Below are positions 37,432 to 47,910 of a DNA stretch of 64,000 nucleotides, piece by piece. A program made the position numbers and the translations under genes. Each line of letters opens with the position of its first letter. Position 1 is the first letter of the stretch. Below the pieces are notes generated by a model. That model saw only the letters and a list, made by a program, of their open reading frames with translations, ran no database searches and was not told the DNA's origin. This stretch comes from Gracilibacillus boraciitolerans JCM 21714. Lineage in GTDB: Bacteria > Bacillota > Bacilli > Bacillales > Amphibacillaceae. The DNA is taken from assembly GCF_000521485.1 (NCBI RefSeq), contig NZ_BAVS01000001.1:186001-250000 (forward strand), given 5' to 3'.

Positions 37432-38301
37432 ATGTTAAAAAAGATAACGGTATGTACCCTATTCTTTATCATATTTTCAATCTTTATCGTTAATATAGAA
37501 GACGATAATAAAGTGAAGGGTTTCTCCAATCAGATTATTCAACAAGGAGCAACTGGTGATGATGTAATTGAGTTACAAGCGAGGTTACAATACTTAGGCT
37601 ACTATAATGGAAAAATTGATGGAGTTTTCGGTTGGGGTACGTATTGGGCATTGCGTAATTTTCAATACGAATTTGGTCTGGAGATAGATGGAATGGCAGG
37701 ACAAACAACAAAACAAAAACTGGAAAAGGCAAGTGAATTTGATAAAAAATTTGTACATCAGCAAATTCAACAAGGGAAGAAATTCTCTCATTATGGTGGA
37801 GTTGATAAGCAGAAGCAAACGGACTCAAATCAATCTAATTTGAACCAAGGCTCAACAGGTAATAAACCACAACAAGAGCAGCAACCAAACAAAACTGCAG
37901 AGGCAGATTTACAACCAACAGCTGTAAATATACCACAAGGTTTTTCTCAAAACGATATACAGATAATGGCAAATGCTGTCTACGGAGAAGCAAGGGGGGG
38001 TGAACCCTTTGAAGGGCAAGTAGCAGTAGCGGCGGTTATTCTAAATAGAGTAGAAAGTCCAACTTTTCCTAATACGGTTTCAGGTGTCATTTTTGAACCA
38101 CGCGCATTTACAGCAGTAGCGGATGGTCAAATTTATTTAACTCCCAATGACTCCGCAAAGAGAGCAGTATTAGATGCAATTAACGGCTGGGATCCTACAG
38201 GTGAAGCAGTCTATTATTTTAATCCTAATACCGCAACATCTGGATGGATTTGGTCCCGTCCACAAATTAAAAGAATTGGGAAACACATATTCTGTATGTA
38301 A
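37432..38301 (+). CDS. sleB: Spore cortex-lytic enzyme SleB
   Basis: A lytic transglycosylase that degrades cortex during germination. It has a signal peptide, then an N-terminal peptidoglycan-binding domain (VIELQARLQYLGYYNGKIDG, about 43-62, to 100), a Gln-rich linker, and the C-terminal hydrolase_2 catalytic domain (AVYGEARG to the end, with VAAVILNRVESPTFPNTV, in part). The catalytic Glu is in GEARG; a seven-G run at 37994-38000 makes GEARGGEP where the family has GEARGEP. It is followed by its partner gene ypeB. Confidence 0.96.
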   Translation: MLKKITVCTLFFIIFSIFIVNIEDDNKVKGFSNQIIQQGATGDDVIELQARLQYLGYYNGKIDGVFGWGTYWALRNFQYEFGLEIDGMAGQTTKQKLEKASEFDKKFVHQQIQQGKKFSHYGGVDKQKQTDSNQSNLNQGSTGNKPQQEQQPNKTAEADLQPTAVNIPQGFSQNDIQIMANAVYGEARGGEPFEGQVAVAAVILNRVESPTFPNTVSGVIFEPRAFTAVADGQIYLTPNDSAKRAVLDAINGWDPTGEAVYYFNPNTATSGWIWSRPQIKRIGKHIFCM

Positions 38302-38318
38302 TAATTGGAGGTGGAAAT

Positions 38319-39653
38319 ATGTTTCGTTGGATATTTATTACAGTATTAAGTATTGGAATAATTGGTGTTTCAGTTTGGGGTTATCAAGAGCACCAGGAAA
38401 AAAATGCAATTCTAATTCAAGCAGAAAATAATTATCAAAGATCTTTCCATGAGCTTACTTATAATTTAGATTTGTTACATGATAAAATTGGCTCAACCTT
38501 AGCAATGAACTCAAGAAAACAATTGTCTCCTCAACTAGCAGAAATATGGCGATTAACCTCCATGGCACATAATGATGTTGGTCAACTGCCATTAATACTA
38601 ATTCCATTTAATAAAACAGAAGAATTTTTATCACAAATGGGTGATTTTAGTTATCGAGTAGCAATAAGAGATCTGGATAAAGAACCTTTATCAGAAGACG
38701 AAATAAATACATTAGAGTCGTTATATGAAATGTCAGGAGATATTGAGTCAGAACTTAGAAAAGTCCAAAATATAGCTTTAAAAGAAAATTTACGATGGAT
38801 GGATGTTCAGTTAGCTTTAGTAAATAATGATCAACAAGCTGATAATACGATTATAGACGGATTTAAAACAGTAGAAAAAAACGTAGAGGGCTATTCGGAA
38901 GGGAAATTAAATGCAAGTTTAATGGGAACATCCAGCAAAAAAGATGGTTTTAAGATGTTAGGTAAAGAAAAAATATCGGAAGAAGACGCAAAGAAGAAGA
39001 TGCGTACATTACTTCAAATAGATAATGAAACAGAGTTAACGATTGCTGGTACAGGAAAGGGAGCAAATTTACCTTTATTCAGCGGATCTTTTAAACAAGA
39101 CAATAAATCAGGATATATTGATATAACACAACAAGGTGGATATCCGCTTACTTTAATGATAAATCGTGAGGTATCTGAATCGAATAAAAGTTTGCATGAA
39201 GCGATGAAAGCAGCTGAGAAATATTTATCAGAATTAGACTTCACGGCTGATTTAGCTATGATGGAAAGTAATCAATATGATAATGTCGGTGTGTTTCAGT
39301 TTGTGCCAAAATACGAAAATGTCTGGATTTATCCTGATGCTATACAAGTTAAAGTGGCCTTGGATAATGCTGAAGTATTAGGTTTTGTTTCAAAAGACTA
39401 TTTAGAAAATTACCACGAAAGAAAGATTCCTCAATCTGGGATTACAGAAGAAGAAGCAAGAGAAAAGGTTAATTCTAATCTAAAAATAGAAGAACATCAT
39501 TTAGCTATTATCGAAAATGATATAGGTGAGGAAGTAATGGCCTATGTTTTCTTAGGTACGCTAAATCGGGATACTTATAAAATATTTATTGATGCTTCTA
39601 ATGGAGACGAAATACGTGTAGATAAATTGAAACAAGCTGAAATAAAATATTAA
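38319..39653 (+). CDS. ypeB: Germination protein YpeB
   Basis: A membrane-anchored protein required for SleB to accumulate in the dormant spore. It has an N-terminal membrane segment (about 3-20), a long helical region (25-190) and a C-terminal half with PepSY-type repeats (for example ISEEDAKKKMRTLLQ and ITEEEAREKVNSNL). 444 aa matches the family. It starts 18 bases after sleB and ends in a terminator, so the two form an operon, forespore-expressed in B. subtilis. Confidence 0.95.
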   Translation: MFRWIFITVLSIGIIGVSVWGYQEHQEKNAILIQAENNYQRSFHELTYNLDLLHDKIGSTLAMNSRKQLSPQLAEIWRLTSMAHNDVGQLPLILIPFNKTEEFLSQMGDFSYRVAIRDLDKEPLSEDEINTLESLYEMSGDIESELRKVQNIALKENLRWMDVQLALVNNDQQADNTIIDGFKTVEKNVEGYSEGKLNASLMGTSSKKDGFKMLGKEKISEEDAKKKMRTLLQIDNETELTIAGTGKGANLPLFSGSFKQDNKSGYIDITQQGGYPLTLMINREVSESNKSLHEAMKAAEKYLSELDFTADLAMMESNQYDNVGVFQFVPKYENVWIYPDAIQVKVALDNAEVLGFVSKDYLENYHERKIPQSGITEEEAREKVNSNLKIEEHHLAIIENDIGEEVMAYVFLGTLNRDTYKIFIDASNGDEIRVDKLKQAEIKY

Positions 39654-39660
39654 AAAGTAT

Positions 39661-39691
39661 GAAAGAAGGACTTTTCCTTCTTTCTTTTTTT
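39661..39691 (+). terminator. Terminator after ypeB
   Basis: GAAAGAAGGA (39661-39670) and TCCTTCTTTC (39675-39684) pair perfectly around CTTT, followed by seven Ts. Confidence 0.85.
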
Positions 39692-39767
39692 GAGATAATA
39701 TAGATGCGTTATCCAAAAATTATCTATTTTATAAGACAAAATTCATAGCACAGAAAGAGGATGAACC

Positions 39768-40412
39768 TTGATAAAAATCGGCAACTTCTTACAACTTGAA
39801 CAACTTAATGAAGAGAGCACAACTTATAAATGTCGAGTAATCGAAACCAAAAACAAAAAAATATTTATCGATTATCCAATAAATGAACGGACTAATCGTA
39901 CTGATATTTTTCCTGTTGGTACTCATTTTGTTGTAAGTTTTATTGATAATAATTCAATTTACAGTTTTAACAGTGAAATTATAGGTAAAGGAAAAGTAAA
40001 AAATATACCAACCTTAATGTTGTCATTTGAATCTGATAATTTAAAGAAAATTCAACGAAGAGAATTTGTGCGTATTAGTGTTTTACTAGACGTATCTGTG
40101 CATAGTTTAGAACAAACGTTTGAATCTTTTACAACTGTTACCCATGATATTAGTGGTGGAGGGATGGCAGTGCTAGTTAACTCAGATCTTAAAGTGATGG
40201 AAGGAGAATCTTTAGATATTATGTTAGTATTATCTCTAGACGATAAATTAGAGTATTTACATATCATCGGTAAAGCGATCAGAATAATTGATCGTAAAGA
40301 AGATAAAAATATTCTGTCGATTAAGTTTGAAGACATTGAACCGCGAGATCAACAGTTGATTGTCCGCTATTGTTTTTTACAACAATTAAAAGAACGTCGC
40401 AAAGGACTTTAA
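39768..40412 (+). CDS. motI: Cyclic-di-GMP-binding flagellar brake protein (YpfA/MotI)
   Basis: A YcgR-type protein: an N-terminal YcgR domain and a C-terminal PilZ domain that binds c-di-GMP through RREFVRI (about 107-113) and DISGGGM. In B. subtilis MotI (DgrA) slows the flagellar motor by acting on MotA. The start is TTG 39768 after AAAGAGG. B. subtilis has the small gene ypfB between this gene and cmk; it is absent here. Confidence 0.88.
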   Translation: MIKIGNFLQLEQLNEESTTYKCRVIETKNKKIFIDYPINERTNRTDIFPVGTHFVVSFIDNNSIYSFNSEIIGKGKVKNIPTLMLSFESDNLKKIQRREFVRISVLLDVSVHSLEQTFESFTTVTHDISGGGMAVLVNSDLKVMEGESLDIMLVLSLDDKLEYLHIIGKAIRIIDRKEDKNILSIKFEDIEPRDQQLIVRYCFLQQLKERRKGL

Positions 40413-40439
40413 AAGGATATTGGGAGGAAGAAAAGCCAT

Positions 40440-41102
40440 ATGAAAGAAAAAAAAATAGCAATCGCAATTGATGGACCAGCAGCAGCAGGGAAAAGTACAG
40501 TAGCAAAAATTGTCGCAAAAAAATTAGGATATATTTATATTGATACTGGAGCAATGTATCGATCATTAACCTATTCTGTTCTCCATCATCATATAGATAT
40601 TCAAAATAAAGAAGAAGTGGTTCGACACTTACATAATCTTTCTATTGATATTAATAAAGAGCAACAAGTTTTTGTCAATAATGAGAATGTTACGGATGCT
40701 ATTCGTTCAGAACAAGTGACAAATAATGTGTCAATAATTGCCAGTATTGCTGATGTCCGAAAAGAAATGGTGCAGAGACAACAAAAATTAGCAAATAAAA
40801 GAGCGGTAGTCATGGATGGCAGAGATATTGGTACCCATGTCATTCCAGATGCAGAAATAAAAGTGTTTTTAATTGCCAGTGTCAGCGAACGGGCTAAACG
40901 AAGACATGAAGAAAATACACAGAAAGGTTTTCCGTCTAATTTGCATCAAATTAAAAATGAGATTGAAAAAAGAGATAAAATGGATTCAGAAAGAGAAGTT
41001 TCCCCATTAAAAAAGGCAGAAGATGCCATTGAGATCGATACAACCCACTTATCCATTGATCAAGTAGCAGAAAAGATTTTAGATTTAGCAATTTCTAATT
41101 AA
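40440..41102 (+). CDS. cmk: Cytidylate kinase
   Basis: Phosphorylates CMP and dCMP with ATP. The P-loop is [10 protein letters not shown] (11-20), followed by [13 protein letters not shown] and the [19 protein letters not shown] core. Length 220 aa is normal. GGGAGGA upstream. Clustered with plsC and rpsA, as in B. subtilis. Confidence 0.97.
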   Translation: MKEKKIAIAIDGPAAAGKSTVAKIVAKKLGYIYIDTGAMYRSLTYSVLHHHIDIQNKEEVVRHLHNLSIDINKEQQVFVNNENVTDAIRSEQVTNNVSIIASIADVRKEMVQRQQKLANKRAVVMDGRDIGTHVIPDAEIKVFLIASVSERAKRRHEENTQKGFPSNLHQIKNEIEKRDKMDSEREVSPLKKAEDAIEIDTTHLSIDQVAEKILDLAISN

Positions 41103-41116
41103 GGGGGGGATTAGCT

Positions 41117-41710
41117 ATGAGTTTTTACCAATTTGCCAAAAATGTAGTTAAAATTGTTTTGAAACCTAAATATAAAGTGAAAGAGATGGGACTAGAAAAT
41201 ATTCCGAAAACGGGGGGGCCGGTTATTATCTGTTCCAATCATATCTCCAATTATGACCCACCAATAGTTGGTATGACTTGTCCTCGCGACATTTATTTTA
41301 TGGCCAAAGAAGAGCTGTTTGAAAATAAGCTGTTCGGATTTATTTTAAGAAATGTTCATGCATTTCCTATAAAACGGGGGGGAATGACAGATAGAAATGC
41401 ATTGCGTCAAGGATTAGAGGTATTAAAAGATGGGAATGTTTTGGGACTATTCCCTGAGGGAACAAGAAGTAAAACTGGTGAAATTAAGAAAGGTCTGGCA
41501 GGTGCAGGTTTTTTTGCTTTAAGATCTCAAGCCACTATTGTACCCTGTGCAATTATAGGACAGTATAAAAGTAAAGAACCACTTTTAGTCGTTTATGGTT
41601 CACCAGTTGAAATGGAATCCCTAAGAAAGAACAAAGCTTCTGCGCAAGAAGTGACAGATGTAATTATGAATGAAATTAAAAAAATCCAAGAAAAACATTT
41701 AGATTTATAG
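41117..41710 (+). CDS. plsC: 1-acyl-sn-glycerol-3-phosphate acyltransferase
   Basis: Makes phosphatidic acid from lysophosphatidic acid at the membrane. The HX4D motif is NHISNYDPP and the second motif is FPEGTRSKTGE. An N-terminal amphipathic/hydrophobic stretch could bind the membrane. Seven-G runs at 41212 and 41377 make TGGPV and RGGMTD, each one Gly above the family pattern, and another (41103) lies in the ribosome binding site. Confidence 0.92.
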   Translation: MSFYQFAKNVVKIVLKPKYKVKEMGLENIPKTGGPVIICSNHISNYDPPIVGMTCPRDIYFMAKEELFENKLFGFILRNVHAFPIKRGGMTDRNALRQGLEVLKDGNVLGLFPEGTRSKTGEIKKGLAGAGFFALRSQATIVPCAIIGQYKSKEPLLVVYGSPVEMESLRKNKASAQEVTDVIMNEIKKIQEKHLDL

Positions 41711-41801
41711 ATATATAACTTGACAATTCATGCTAAATGTTAGAAGTTAGAAAAAAGCACATTTTTGTTTTTTGTGTAGGAAATCGAAGGAGGTCTTTGT
41801 C

Positions 41802-42947
41802 ATGGAAGAAATGAATCAAGAAATTTCTGAAATTAAGGAGCTTTCAGTAGGAGATATCGTACGAGGAAAAGTGGTTAAGGTTGAAGAAAAACACGTACTT
41901 GTAGATATCGGATATAAGGTTGAAGGAATTGTTCCAATCAGTGAACTTTCAGCATTGCGTATCGATACTGCCAGTGATGTTGTGAATGAAGGAGATGAAT
42001 TGGAACTTCAAGTCAAAAAACTAGAAGATGAAGAAATTGTACTATCAAAAAAGGCAATTATTGCTGAAAAAGCTTGGGAAGTATTAAAAGAGAAATTCGA
42101 AAATAATGAAATAATCGAAGCTACAGTCCGTGACGTTGTAAAAGGTGGACTTGTCGTAGACGTCGGTATTAGAGGGTTTATACCTGCTTCTCTAGTGGAA
42201 ACACACTACGTTGAAGATTTTGCGGACTATCAAGATCAATCATTAGCTTTAAAAATTGTAGAATTAGATAAAGAACAAAACCGAATAATTTTATCTCATC
42301 GCGCAGTTATTGAGCAAGAAACAAAAGAGAAAAAGAAAATGTTGCTAGACTCTCTTGAAGAAGGACAAGTATTAGATGGAACTGTTCAACGTATTACTAA
42401 CTTCGGTGTGTTTGTAGATATTGGTGGATTAGATGGACTAGTACATATCTCACAATTGGCACATGCACACGTAGAAAAAGCTTCCGATCTTGTTTCAGAG
42501 GGAGATACTTTACAAGTGAAAGTACTATCTATCGATAAAGAAAATGAAAAAGTTTCTCTATCACATAAGGCAACTCAACCTGGACCGTGGGATAATATTG
42601 AGGAAAAAATTTCCGTCAATCATATTGTAGAAGGAACAGTGAAACGCTTAGTTAATTTTGGGGCATTTGTAGAAGTACTTCCTGGAGTTGAAGGGCTAGT
42701 TCATATTTCTCAAATTTCGACAGAACATATTGGAACACCCGGGGAAGTTTTAGAAGTGGGACAAAAGGTTAATGTGAAAGTTTTAGATGTAAATGAGTCA
42801 GATAAACGGATTTCATTAAGCATTAAAGAAATCGAAGAAGAGCAAAATCAAAAGGAAATTAAAAAGTATGAAAGCAATGATGAGCAATCAGGTTTCCAAT
42901 TAGGAGATATGATTGGTAATAAACTGGATAAATTCAAAAATAACTAA
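41802..42947 (+). CDS. rpsA: 30S ribosomal protein S1 homologue
   Basis: A four-S1-domain RNA-binding protein (YpfD in B. subtilis). The repeats start near residues 15, 100, 185 and 270, each with patterns like GDIVRGKVVKVEEKHVLVDIG or GTVQRITNFGVFVDIGG. The ATG at 41802 follows GAAGGAGG; an in-frame upstream start (41772) has no such site. 381 aa is normal for the low-GC Gram-positive form, shorter than the six-domain enterobacterial S1. Confidence 0.94.
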   Translation: MEEMNQEISEIKELSVGDIVRGKVVKVEEKHVLVDIGYKVEGIVPISELSALRIDTASDVVNEGDELELQVKKLEDEEIVLSKKAIIAEKAWEVLKEKFENNEIIEATVRDVVKGGLVVDVGIRGFIPASLVETHYVEDFADYQDQSLALKIVELDKEQNRIILSHRAVIEQETKEKKKMLLDSLEEGQVLDGTVQRITNFGVFVDIGGLDGLVHISQLAHAHVEKASDLVSEGDTLQVKVLSIDKENEKVSLSHKATQPGPWDNIEEKISVNHIVEGTVKRLVNFGAFVEVLPGVEGLVHISQISTEHIGTPGEVLEVGQKVNVKVLDVNESDKRISLSIKEIEEEQNQKEIKKYESNDEQSGFQLGDMIGNKLDKFKNN

Positions 42948-42950
42948 TTT

Positions 42951-42986
42951 AAAAAAGCACGCTACTTTAAAGTAGCGTGCTTTTTT
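42951..42986 (+). terminator. Terminator after rpsA
   Basis: Two perfect 18-base arms (42951-42968 and 42969-42986), AAAAAAGCACGCTACTTT and its complement, ending in Ts. Confidence 0.88.
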
Positions 42987-43070
42987 ATGCTTTAATAATC
43001 CTATCGTGTCGATTATTATAACTTTCCACATAAAATACTTTCACTTTTTTAATATTAATTATTAACGTAT

Positions 43071-43204
43071 TGCACATAAGGAAGACAATGCGACATACTT
43101 GTAGCCATTATGAGATTTATATTAGGTGTAACACCGCTGCGGCTTGTTAAACAGTAAAGTCAAGTCATAATTACCTCATCAGTTAGTGCACATAATCTTC
43201 CTTT
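43071..43204. repeat. MITE-like intergenic repeat, copy C (short)
   Basis: The shortest copy, about 134 bases. Its left end CACATAAGGAAGACAATGCG and right end GTGCACATAATCTTCCTT are imperfect inverted repeats. The right half matches copy B almost base for base (CGGCTTGTTAA, AGTCAAGTCATAATTACCTC, ATCAGTTAGTGCACAT). The middle with the foldback is missing. It lies in the 360-base gap between rpsA and yphA, which otherwise shows only the rpsA terminator. Confidence 0.72.
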
Positions 43205-43309
43205 TGAAAAAGAATAGAAAGTGTTATCTACTTTAGTTCTGATACTTTGTCATTTAATTTTAATGGTTAAAAAATAATAATTCAGTACATACTGTTAAAG
43301 GTGATGACA

Positions 43310-43910
43310 ATGTATCAAATTATTATTGTATGGTTATGCTGGTTATTATGGTGTTTTGCAACATTCTTTCTTCAAAAAACGAAGATTAGAATAATTTATG
43401 CAATTGGATTGCTCTTCTGTTTGATTTTACTTCCCTATCAAATATCTATTGTAGATCTTCCTGTCAATCTCAGCTTTTTAGTTATAGTATTCTCAGTTAG
43501 TATAGGAATTATTTATTCCAGACTACCATTAAAAAAACTCTTTTTTATACTTTTTATAATTTATTTGTATGTTATTTATTTTCTTTGGAGACTGACGAGC
43601 CCCCATATTGAATGATTTCACTTTCATTTTAATAGCTGTAGTGTTTGTATTTTTTATAATCAAATTTTCCGCAAAAAAAATGAATGTACAAATTCTAATC
43701 TTAATTGCCGGCCTCTCCTATGGACAAGTATTGTTAGATGTTATTTTCAATAGCTATAATTTACAGCAAACCATAAATTATCACTATTACTTTTTAATTT
43801 TACTTTTCGTTCTTTTACTCCTTTCCATTCAGCATAGTTGGGAATTCTTAATTGTAAAAATAGAAAACAGAGTGACAATCATCGAATTTAAAAAGAGGTG
43901 GAATTCATGA
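43310..43910 (+). pseudogene. yphA: YphA-like membrane protein, frameshifted as read
   Basis: Two hydrophobic frames (to 43615 and on to 43910) together make one protein of about 200 residues with six or so membrane segments, the size of B. subtilis YphA, which precedes yphB. The join is the five-C run at 43600-43604; four Cs would read TSPILNDFTF. The ATG at 43310 has AAAGGTG six bases upstream. Function unknown. Confidence 0.72.
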
Positions 43911-44794
43911 ACGAGTATACATATCCGATACTTTTTGGGGGGGTAACGATAGGGACCCTTGCAAGGATCATAATACTGAAAACAGATTACAGACAATATC
44001 CTACTTATCTACATGGTAAGATTATACATATTGCATTGGGATTTATAGCTGCTAGTCTAGGAGCAGTAGCAGTTCCAGCTATTATGGAAAAAGAATTCAC
44101 CGCTGTTACGTTCTTAACAATAGCTGCTTCACAATTCAGAGAAGTAAGAAATATGGAACGAGGCACCCTAACTGAAATGGATGGTTATGAATTAGTACCT
44201 AGAGGAAATACTTATATAGAAGGGATCGCAGTTGCATTTGAAAGTCGAAATTACTTGGTTATTTTCACTGCCCTTTTTGTTACAATGGCTTATTTAATAT
44301 GGAACGTTTATTTTGCTATTTTTGTTACAATTATTTGTTTTCTGTTAATAAAGAAATATATGAGTGGATCAACGCTCGGTGATATTGTGTCGATTAAAGA
44401 AGCGACTGTTTCTTTTGATGGTGCTGGATTATATGTGGACAATATTTACATAATGAATATTGGTCTACCAGCAAGACAAGCTGATATTATGAAATATGGG
44501 ATGGGCTTTGTCTTAACTCCTAAAAACTTTGATGTTCGTTCAACGATTGCTAATCTTGGTCAACGACAAGCAATTTTACATGATGTCTCTATTTCTTTAG
44601 GAGTAATACGTGATTCAGGTACTCCTGCTTTAGTTCCCTTAATTAAACGTGATCTGGATGATGGCCGAATCGGAGTATTCGTTTTACCTCAAGACAAAGA
44701 TGTAAAAAAGGCAATAAAAGTAATTAGTTCTGTACCCGTTTTAGAAAATGCTATTCGAATGCCATCTGAATCAAAGGCGCAAAACAAGGAGTGA
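43907..44794 (+). CDS. seaA: YIEGIA family spore envelope protein SeaA (YphB)
   Basis: A membrane protein with the family's name motif YIEGIA (in GNTYIEGIAVAFESR, about residue 105). There are membrane segments near 5-25, 40-60, 120-135 and 140-155 and a soluble C-terminal half. In B. subtilis the YphB product is needed for spore envelope assembly. AGGTGG before the ATG at 43907 sets the start. The small gene after it is its usual partner. A seven-G run at 43938 makes FGGVT. Confidence 0.85.
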   Translation: MNEYTYPILFGGVTIGTLARIIILKTDYRQYPTYLHGKIIHIALGFIAASLGAVAVPAIMEKEFTAVTFLTIAASQFREVRNMERGTLTEMDGYELVPRGNTYIEGIAVAFESRNYLVIFTALFVTMAYLIWNVYFAIFVTIICFLLIKKYMSGSTLGDIVSIKEATVSFDGAGLYVDNIYIMNIGLPARQADIMKYGMGFVLTPKNFDVRSTIANLGQRQAILHDVSISLGVIRDSGTPALVPLIKRDLDDGRIGVFVLPQDKDVKKAIKVISSVPVLENAIRMPSESKAQNKE

Positions 44795-44797
44795 TAA

Positions 44798-44986
44798 ATG
44801 TTGGTTTTGGAAAAAGCGATTTTGGCAACGATAACTACTAATGCAAGTAAGGTAACAGCTGGTACTTCTATATTTATTTGTGAGAGTAAAGAAGAAATGG
44901 ATAAAGTAGCTGCTAATCTTGAAGCTATTTTAGATGGTATTAGTCATGCGTTAAGTGATGAAATATATATTATTGTTAAACATTAG
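44798..44986 (+). CDS. Capping complex subunit for YIEGIA
   Basis: A 62-residue protein directly after seaA (three bases apart, GGAG site), with the pattern of the small partner protein annotated as capping subunit for YIEGIA proteins. It has no membrane segment. Role in the spore envelope is inferred from pairing with seaA. Confidence 0.75.
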   Translation: MLVLEKAILATITTNASKVTAGTSIFICESKEEMDKVAANLEAILDGISHALSDEIYIIVKH

Positions 44987-45121
44987 TAATTAACAATAAT
45001 ATAATTATGTAAAGTAAATTCGAATTAACTTGTCTTTCGTAGCTTAGTTGTGGTAATTTAGTAAAGGGAAACTATAAAGGGACAACTTTGAAGTAAATTT
45101 ATTTAGGAAGGATGTGCCTTC

Positions 45122-46432
45122 ATGAGAAGTTCTGTAGTTGCAATAGTTGGAAGGCCAAATGTAGGGAAATCAACGATATTCAATCGATTAGTTGGTGAAC
45201 GGATTTCAATAGTAGAGGATATCCCAGGTGTAACAAGAGACCGAATATATGCAAAAGCTGAATGGTTAAATACAAATTTCCGCTTAATTGATACTGGTGG
45301 AATTGAAATAGGTGATGAACCATTATTAATTCAAATGAGAGAACAAGCAGAGATTGCTATTCGTGAAGCAGATGTCATCATTTTTTTAGTAAATGGCAGA
45401 GAAGGAATCACAGCTGCAGATGAAGAAGTCTCTAAAATATTATATAAATCGAATAAACCTGTTGTTCTTGCTGTAAACAAAATTGATAATCTTGAAATGA
45501 GAGAACAGATTTACGAATTTTATGCGTTAGGTTTTGGTGAACCTTATCCTATATCAGGAACTCATGGATTAGGGCTTGGAGATTTATTGGATCAAGTAGT
45601 AAAGTTATTTCCTGAAAGAGAAAATGAAAATATAGAAGAAGACGTAATTTATTTTAGTTTAATCGGCAGACCCAATGTAGGAAAATCATCGTTGGTTAAT
45701 GCATTATTAAATGAAGAACGTGTAATCGTAAGTGAGATTGCTGGTACAACAAGAGATGCAATTGACACCAATTTCACGAAAGATGATCAAGATTTCGTTA
45801 TTATTGATACAGCGGGCATGAGGAAAAGAGGAAAAATCTATGAATCTACTGAAAAATACAGTATATTGAGAGCCCTAAAGGCGATTGAACGGTCAGATGT
45901 CGTATTAACACTAATTGATGCTGATACAGGGATTATTGAACAAGATAAAAAAATAGCAGGTTATGCACACGAAGCAGGGAAAGCAGTTGTTATTGTCGTT
46001 AATAAATGGGATACGATCTCTCAGCATGATCAAGCGATAAAAGAATTCGAAAAGAATGTAAGAGCACATTTTCAATTTTTAGATTATGCGCCAATTGTAT
46101 ATCTCTCTGCCATAACTAAAAGACGTCTTCATACCCTTTTACCAAAAGTTATTGAAGCAAGCGAGAATCATACCAAACGAGTCGAAACAAATGTATTAAA
46201 TGATGTGATCATGGATGCGCTTGCCATTAATCCAACTCCCTCTAGACATGGGAAAAAGTTAAAAATATTATATGCAACACAAGTAGCTGTAAAACCGCCA
46301 ACATTTGTTGTTTTCGTTAACGATCCCGAATTAATGCATTTTTCTTATGAGCGCTTTTTGGAAAATCAAATACGGGAAGCCTTTGGTTTTGAAGGAAGCC
46401 CAATAAAAATCTATGCCCGAAGAAGAAGTTAG
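45122..46432 (+). CDS. der: Ribosome biogenesis GTPase Der
   Basis: An essential GTPase with two tandem G domains for 50S assembly. The first has GRPNVGKST and DTGG, NKID; the second has [18 protein letters not shown] and NKWD. A C-terminal KH-like domain ends the protein (436 aa). It lies before gpsA, as in B. subtilis. A 135-base gap upstream shows no clear promoter. Confidence 0.97.
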   Translation: MRSSVVAIVGRPNVGKSTIFNRLVGERISIVEDIPGVTRDRIYAKAEWLNTNFRLIDTGGIEIGDEPLLIQMREQAEIAIREADVIIFLVNGREGITAADEEVSKILYKSNKPVVLAVNKIDNLEMREQIYEFYALGFGEPYPISGTHGLGLGDLLDQVVKLFPERENENIEEDVIYFSLIGRPNVGKSSLVNALLNEERVIVSEIAGTTRDAIDTNFTKDDQDFVIIDTAGMRKRGKIYESTEKYSILRALKAIERSDVVLTLIDADTGIIEQDKKIAGYAHEAGKAVVIVVNKWDTISQHDQAIKEFEKNVRAHFQFLDYAPIVYLSAITKRRLHTLLPKVIEASENHTKRVETNVLNDVIMDALAINPTPSRHGKKLKILYATQVAVKPPTFVVFVNDPELMHFSYERFLENQIREAFGFEGSPIKIYARRRS

Positions 46433-46443
46433 AGGTGATTCAT

Positions 46444-47487
46444 ATGTCAAAAGTAGCAGTATTAGGTGCAGGAAGCTGGGGGGGTACAGCGCTTGCGATG
46501 GTTTTATCTGACAATCACCACGATGTACGCTTGTGGACTCATAATTCTGAACAAAAAGCAAGAATGGAAATAGATGGAAAAAACTCAAAATACTTGCCCA
46601 ATGTTACACTACCTGAAACATTACGTATTTATGATGATTTAGCTTTAGCAATAGATGAGGTTGAGTCTATTGTTATAGTTGTTCCGACAAAAGCAATAAG
46701 AGAAACTTGTCAAAAGTTAAATAAAGTACTAAAGCAAAAAGTTATTATTGTCCATGGGAGTAAAGGAATTGAACCTTCTACTCACTTCCGCATTTCAGAA
46801 ATGATTAAAGAAGAAATGTTCTCTGAGTTATGTGATGATGTAGTAGTCTTATCGGGTCCAAGTCATGCGGAAGAAGTCAGTGTCAAACATCCAACAACAG
46901 TTACAGCAGCATCTTTAAATAATCACTCCGCCATTTATACTCAGGATCTATTTATGAATGATTATTTTCGGGTATATACAAGTTCTGATATTATTGGTGT
47001 CGAGTTAGGTGGTGCCCTAAAAAATATAATTGCATTAGGTGCTGGAATTTCTGATGGTTTAGGTTATGGCGATAATGCGAAGGCAGCATTAATAACCCGG
47101 GGGGGATTAGCTGAAATAACTCGCCTCGCTGCGATAAAAGGAGCAAATCCGTTAACATTTATCGGCCTTTCTGGTGTAGGAGATTTAATTGTGACCTGTA
47201 CAAGTGTACACAGTCGAAATTGGCGCGCAGGTAATTTGTTAGGTCAGGGCCAAGCAATAGATGATGTATTGGACCAAATGGGAATGATTGTTGAGGGTAT
47301 TAGTACAACCGAAGCAGTCAATCAAATGGCCCAAACATACAATGTTTCCATGCCAATAACAGCAGGGATCTATGATGTTATTTTTCAAAGAAAAACACCA
47401 AAAGAAGTAGTAGATGACTTAATGACACGTAATCGAACAAATGAAATTGATGATATTTCATTATTATTAAAAAGGAATATGGATTAA
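46444..47487 (+). CDS. gpsA: Glycerol-3-phosphate dehydrogenase (NAD(P)+)
   Basis: Makes sn-glycerol 3-phosphate from dihydroxyacetone phosphate for phospholipids. The dinucleotide motif, GAGSWGTALA in the family, reads GAGSWGGTALA because of seven Gs at 46478-46484, and ITRGLAEI reads ITRGGLAEI at 47099-47105. The catalytic Lys region ELGGALKNIIALGAG and SGPSHAEEV are normal. The ATG at 46444 after AGAGGTGAT is preferred over GTG 46435. Confidence 0.95.
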   Translation: MSKVAVLGAGSWGGTALAMVLSDNHHDVRLWTHNSEQKARMEIDGKNSKYLPNVTLPETLRIYDDLALAIDEVESIVIVVPTKAIRETCQKLNKVLKQKVIIVHGSKGIEPSTHFRISEMIKEEMFSELCDDVVVLSGPSHAEEVSVKHPTTVTAASLNNHSAIYTQDLFMNDYFRVYTSSDIIGVELGGALKNIIALGAGISDGLGYGDNAKAALITRGGLAEITRLAAIKGANPLTFIGLSGVGDLIVTCTSVHSRNWRAGNLLGQGQAIDDVLDQMGMIVEGISTTEAVNQMAQTYNVSMPITAGIYDVIFQRKTPKEVVDDLMTRNRTNEIDDISLLLKRNMD

Positions 47488-47546
47488 CTGTTCTACTCCT
47501 TTATGCATACTATAGAATGTGACTATAGTAGTTAGGAGGAGTTATT

Positions 47547-47807
47547 TTGAGTGATTTTAAACAAAATATGTTTGATCAGATTCAAAAAAAATCAAATGTT
47601 AAACCAGATGATATTTTTAAAGTAGCACAATCCGTACAAAATGCCGATTTTTCTGATGAAAAAACGGTAAGGCAATTGGTAAAACAGTTAGCAAATATCT
47701 CTGGTAAAACAGTTTCTAAACAAAAAGAAGATAAAATTGTAAAGGCGATTACAAATAATAAAATGCCAAAAGATATGAATTCGCTAAGTAAATTATTTAA
47801 AAATTAA
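47547..47807 (+). CDS. spoVIF: Stage VI sporulation protein F
   Basis: An 86-residue protein with the SpoVIF pattern: FDQIQKKSNVKPDDIFKVAQSV, in part, and KTVSKQKEDKIVKAI. SpoVIF acts in late coat assembly in B. subtilis, where its gene is elsewhere. It starts at TTG 47547 after GGAGGAG. It is followed by a terminator. Confidence 0.82.
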   Translation: MSDFKQNMFDQIQKKSNVKPDDIFKVAQSVQNADFSDEKTVRQLVKQLANISGKTVSKQKEDKIVKAITNNKMPKDMNSLSKLFKN

Positions 47808-47910
47808 CATTATTAGGCACATGAGGATGCAAGATATTATTGCTTCGCATAAAATAAATCGCACAAGCATTCACTTTCAGGGTGATTCTGGGTACTTATT
47901 TAGTCATAAT

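Noticed and set aside
45000-45121. Structured RNA between the YIEGIA partner gene and der
   Set aside because: There is only weak, interrupted pairing and no conserved motif that I recognise.
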